Positions 6,457 to 7,496 of a stretch of DNA of 7,496 nucleotides are shown here, piece by piece. Each line of letters starts with the position of its first letter. Within the stretch, counting starts at the first letter, position 1. The position numbers were made by a program, and so were the translations under genes. The DNA lies in contig JAKFVZ010000532.1 of NCBI GenBank assembly GCA_021732965.1, forward strand, positions 1 to 7,496, in the 5' to 3' direction. Below the pieces are notes generated by a model that saw only the letters and a program-made list of their open reading frames with translations, was not told the DNA's origin and did not search any database. The stretch comes from Reyranella sp. Its GTDB lineage: Bacteria; Pseudomonadota; Alphaproteobacteria; Reyranellales; Reyranellaceae.

Positions 6457-6460
6457 GGGT

Positions 6461-7339
6461 ATGGACGTCAAGCTCCTCGAAGCCTTCCGGGCGGTGGTCG
6501 ATCACCGCTCCATGACCGCCGCCGCGGGCGCCATGGGCGTGACCCAGCCCGCGGTCAGCACCCAAATCGCCCGCCTTGAAGAGACGGTGGGCTTCCCGTT
6601 GTTCGAGCGGGCCAACGGTCGGCTGAAGCCGACGGCCGAAGGCGTGCTGTTCTATGCCGAAGCAAGCCGCGTGCTGGGCGAGGTCGACCGGCTGCAGGCC
6701 GCGACGGCGCAGATCCGGGAAGGCCAGTCGGGCCGGCTGGTGATCGCCAGCCATCCGTCGGCCGCGATCTCGCTGCTGCCCAACCTCGTGGCGAAGTTCC
6801 TGGACGAGCGGCCGGGCGTCTCGGTGCGGCTGATCTCGCGCCATTCCGATGTCGTGAGCCAGCTCCTGCCCAGCGAAGGCTTCGACATCGGCATCGCCGA
6901 ACTGCCGATCGACGAGAGCCAGGTCGAGGTCCGGCGCTACGGGATGCGCTGCGTCGCGATCCTGCCGCCGCGCCATCCGCTCGCCGCCTCTAAGCTGCTG
7001 ACGCCGCAACTGCTCGCGCCGCATCCGATGGTGATGCCGGCGCGCTCGCACCAGGTGCCCAATCGCATCCGCGGCGTCTTCTCGGCGGCCGGCATGTCCC
7101 TCAATGCCGTGGTCGAGGCGGAGTTCTTCGCCACGCTCTGCGGTCTGGTGGCGGCGGGCACCGGCTGGTCGATCGTCGATCCGCTGTCGGCGCGCGGCTT
7201 CGAGCATCTCGGGCTGGTGGCGCGGCCGTTCGAGCCGGCCGTCACCTACGAAATCGGCGCCTTCCATCGCCGCGACCGCGAGCCCTCGGTGCTCGCGTCG
7301 GCGTTCCTAGACATGCTCGACGACAAGTTGAAAGGGTAA
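6461..7339 (+). CDS. LysR-family transcriptional regulator (opine-type OccR/NocR-like)
   Basis: 292-residue LysR-type regulator of usual length. The winged helix-turn-helix is at about residues 5-60 (LEAFRAVVDHRSMTAAAGAMGVTQ read across 6-29, recognition helix PAVSTQIARLE at 30-40, then FPLFERANGRLKPTAEG). The co-inducer-binding domain starts near residue 91 (GRLVIASHPS) and runs to the end. The 'MTAAA..M.VTQPAVS' pattern and 'LFER..GRL.PT.EG..FY.E..RV' resemble regulators of the OccR/NocR opine group, which sense arginine- or ornithine-derived compounds; this is a resemblance judged by eye. Divergent position makes control of the ABC/M20/ureohydrolase operon likely. The start at 6461 has no Shine-Dalgarno at normal distance (AGGG is only 1 nt away), so translation may be weak or leaderless. 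The stop is 3 nt before the next gene. Confidence 0.93.
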   Translation: MDVKLLEAFRAVVDHRSMTAAAGAMGVTQPAVSTQIARLEETVGFPLFERANGRLKPTAEGVLFYAEASRVLGEVDRLQAATAQIREGQSGRLVIASHPSAAISLLPNLVAKFLDERPGVSVRLISRHSDVVSQLLPSEGFDIGIAELPIDESQVEVRRYGMRCVAILPPRHPLAASKLLTPQLLAPHPMVMPARSHQVPNRIRGVFSAAGMSLNAVVEAEFFATLCGLVAAGTGWSIVDPLSARGFEHLGLVARPFEPAVTYEIGAFHRRDREPSVLASAFLDMLDDKLKG

Positions 7340-7342
7340 GCC

Positions 7343-7496
7343 ATGCGTCTCGACGCGGGACTGATGGGCAGCCTCGCGGCCGACGAGGCGCTGTGGCGCG
7401 ATTTCAACGACATCTGCGACTGCGGCGGGCGTCTCTCCGGCACGGATAGCGAGAAACGGGCGTTCGCGCTGCTGCGCGAGCTCGTCCGCGCGGCCT
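7343..7496 (+). CDS. Probable M28-like zinc peptidase, 3' partial
   Basis: The first 51 residues of a gene cut by the right edge of the window; the frame stays open. ATG at 7343 has AAAGGG six nt upstream and follows the lysR stop by 3 nt, so the two are co-transcribed. The only diagnostic stretch is CDCGGRLSGTDSEKRAFALLRELV (residues 25-48, key residues G29-R30-L31-S32-G33-T34). It resembles the N-terminal 'G.RL.GT..E..A' block that precedes the PA/peptidase domains in family M28 aminopeptidases. No signal peptide is visible, so a cytosolic enzyme is suggested. Metal-binding residues would lie beyond the window. If correct, the locus has two metallopeptidases, M20 and M28, around one importer. 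Family call is tentative. Confidence 0.6.
   Translation, partial: MRLDAGLMGSLAADEALWRDFNDICDCGGRLSGTDSEKRAFALLRELVRAA

Overview
The window is GC-rich, gene-dense DNA with short intergenic gaps and a strong third-position GC bias, which leaves long spurious ORFs opposite the real genes. The gene content (Bug/TctC-type solute-binding protein, amino-acid ABC importer, LysR regulator, secreted dienelactone hydrolase-like protein) and the intergenic repeat types fit a soil or water proteobacterium. An alphaproteobacterium of the Rhizobiales/Rhodospirillales kind is most likely; genus cannot be told. I saw no rRNA, tRNA, CRISPR array, insertion sequence, integrase or phage gene.

Layout. (1) 2-1625, plus strand: the 3' part of a TctC/Bug solute-binding protein gene, then after 10 nt a secreted dienelactone hydrolase-family protein. 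(2) 1626-1783: a convergent gap filled by an imperfect inverted repeat of the widespread 'CCTGAGCGAAGCGAAGGA' class. (3) 1784-6344, minus strand: a five-gene operon, read as ABC ATPase > periplasmic binding protein > permease > M20 metallopeptidase/deacylase > agmatinase-like ureohydrolase. The last three genes are translationally coupled (TGATG overlap, then a 1-nt gap). A perfect 24-bp inverted repeat sits between the binding-protein and permease genes. (4) 6345-6460: a divergent control region with a LysR-type T-N11-A site, a short GC dyad and a minus-strand TATAAT. (5) 6461-7496, plus strand: a LysR regulator and, 3 nt later, the start of another probable zinc peptidase (M28-like), cut by the window end.

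How the parts fit. Regions 3-5 look like one uptake-and-breakdown locus. An importer for a polar amino-acid-like compound brings the substrate in, an M20 hydrolase cuts an amide or peptide bond, and a ureohydrolase removes urea (or acts similarly) on a guanidino group. A divergent LysR protein, resembling opine-type (OccR/NocR) regulators, probably controls the locus. The substrate is not known; an N-acylated, peptide-linked or opine-like arginine/agmatine derivative is an inference from gene content. The most notable sequence feature is that the ureohydrolase has Gly where the family normally has the first metal-binding His (GGDGS instead of GGDHS), with all other metal ligands kept. I do not see clear evidence of a wholly new class of system; the best candidate for something undescribed is this catabolic operon and its atypical ureohydrolase.
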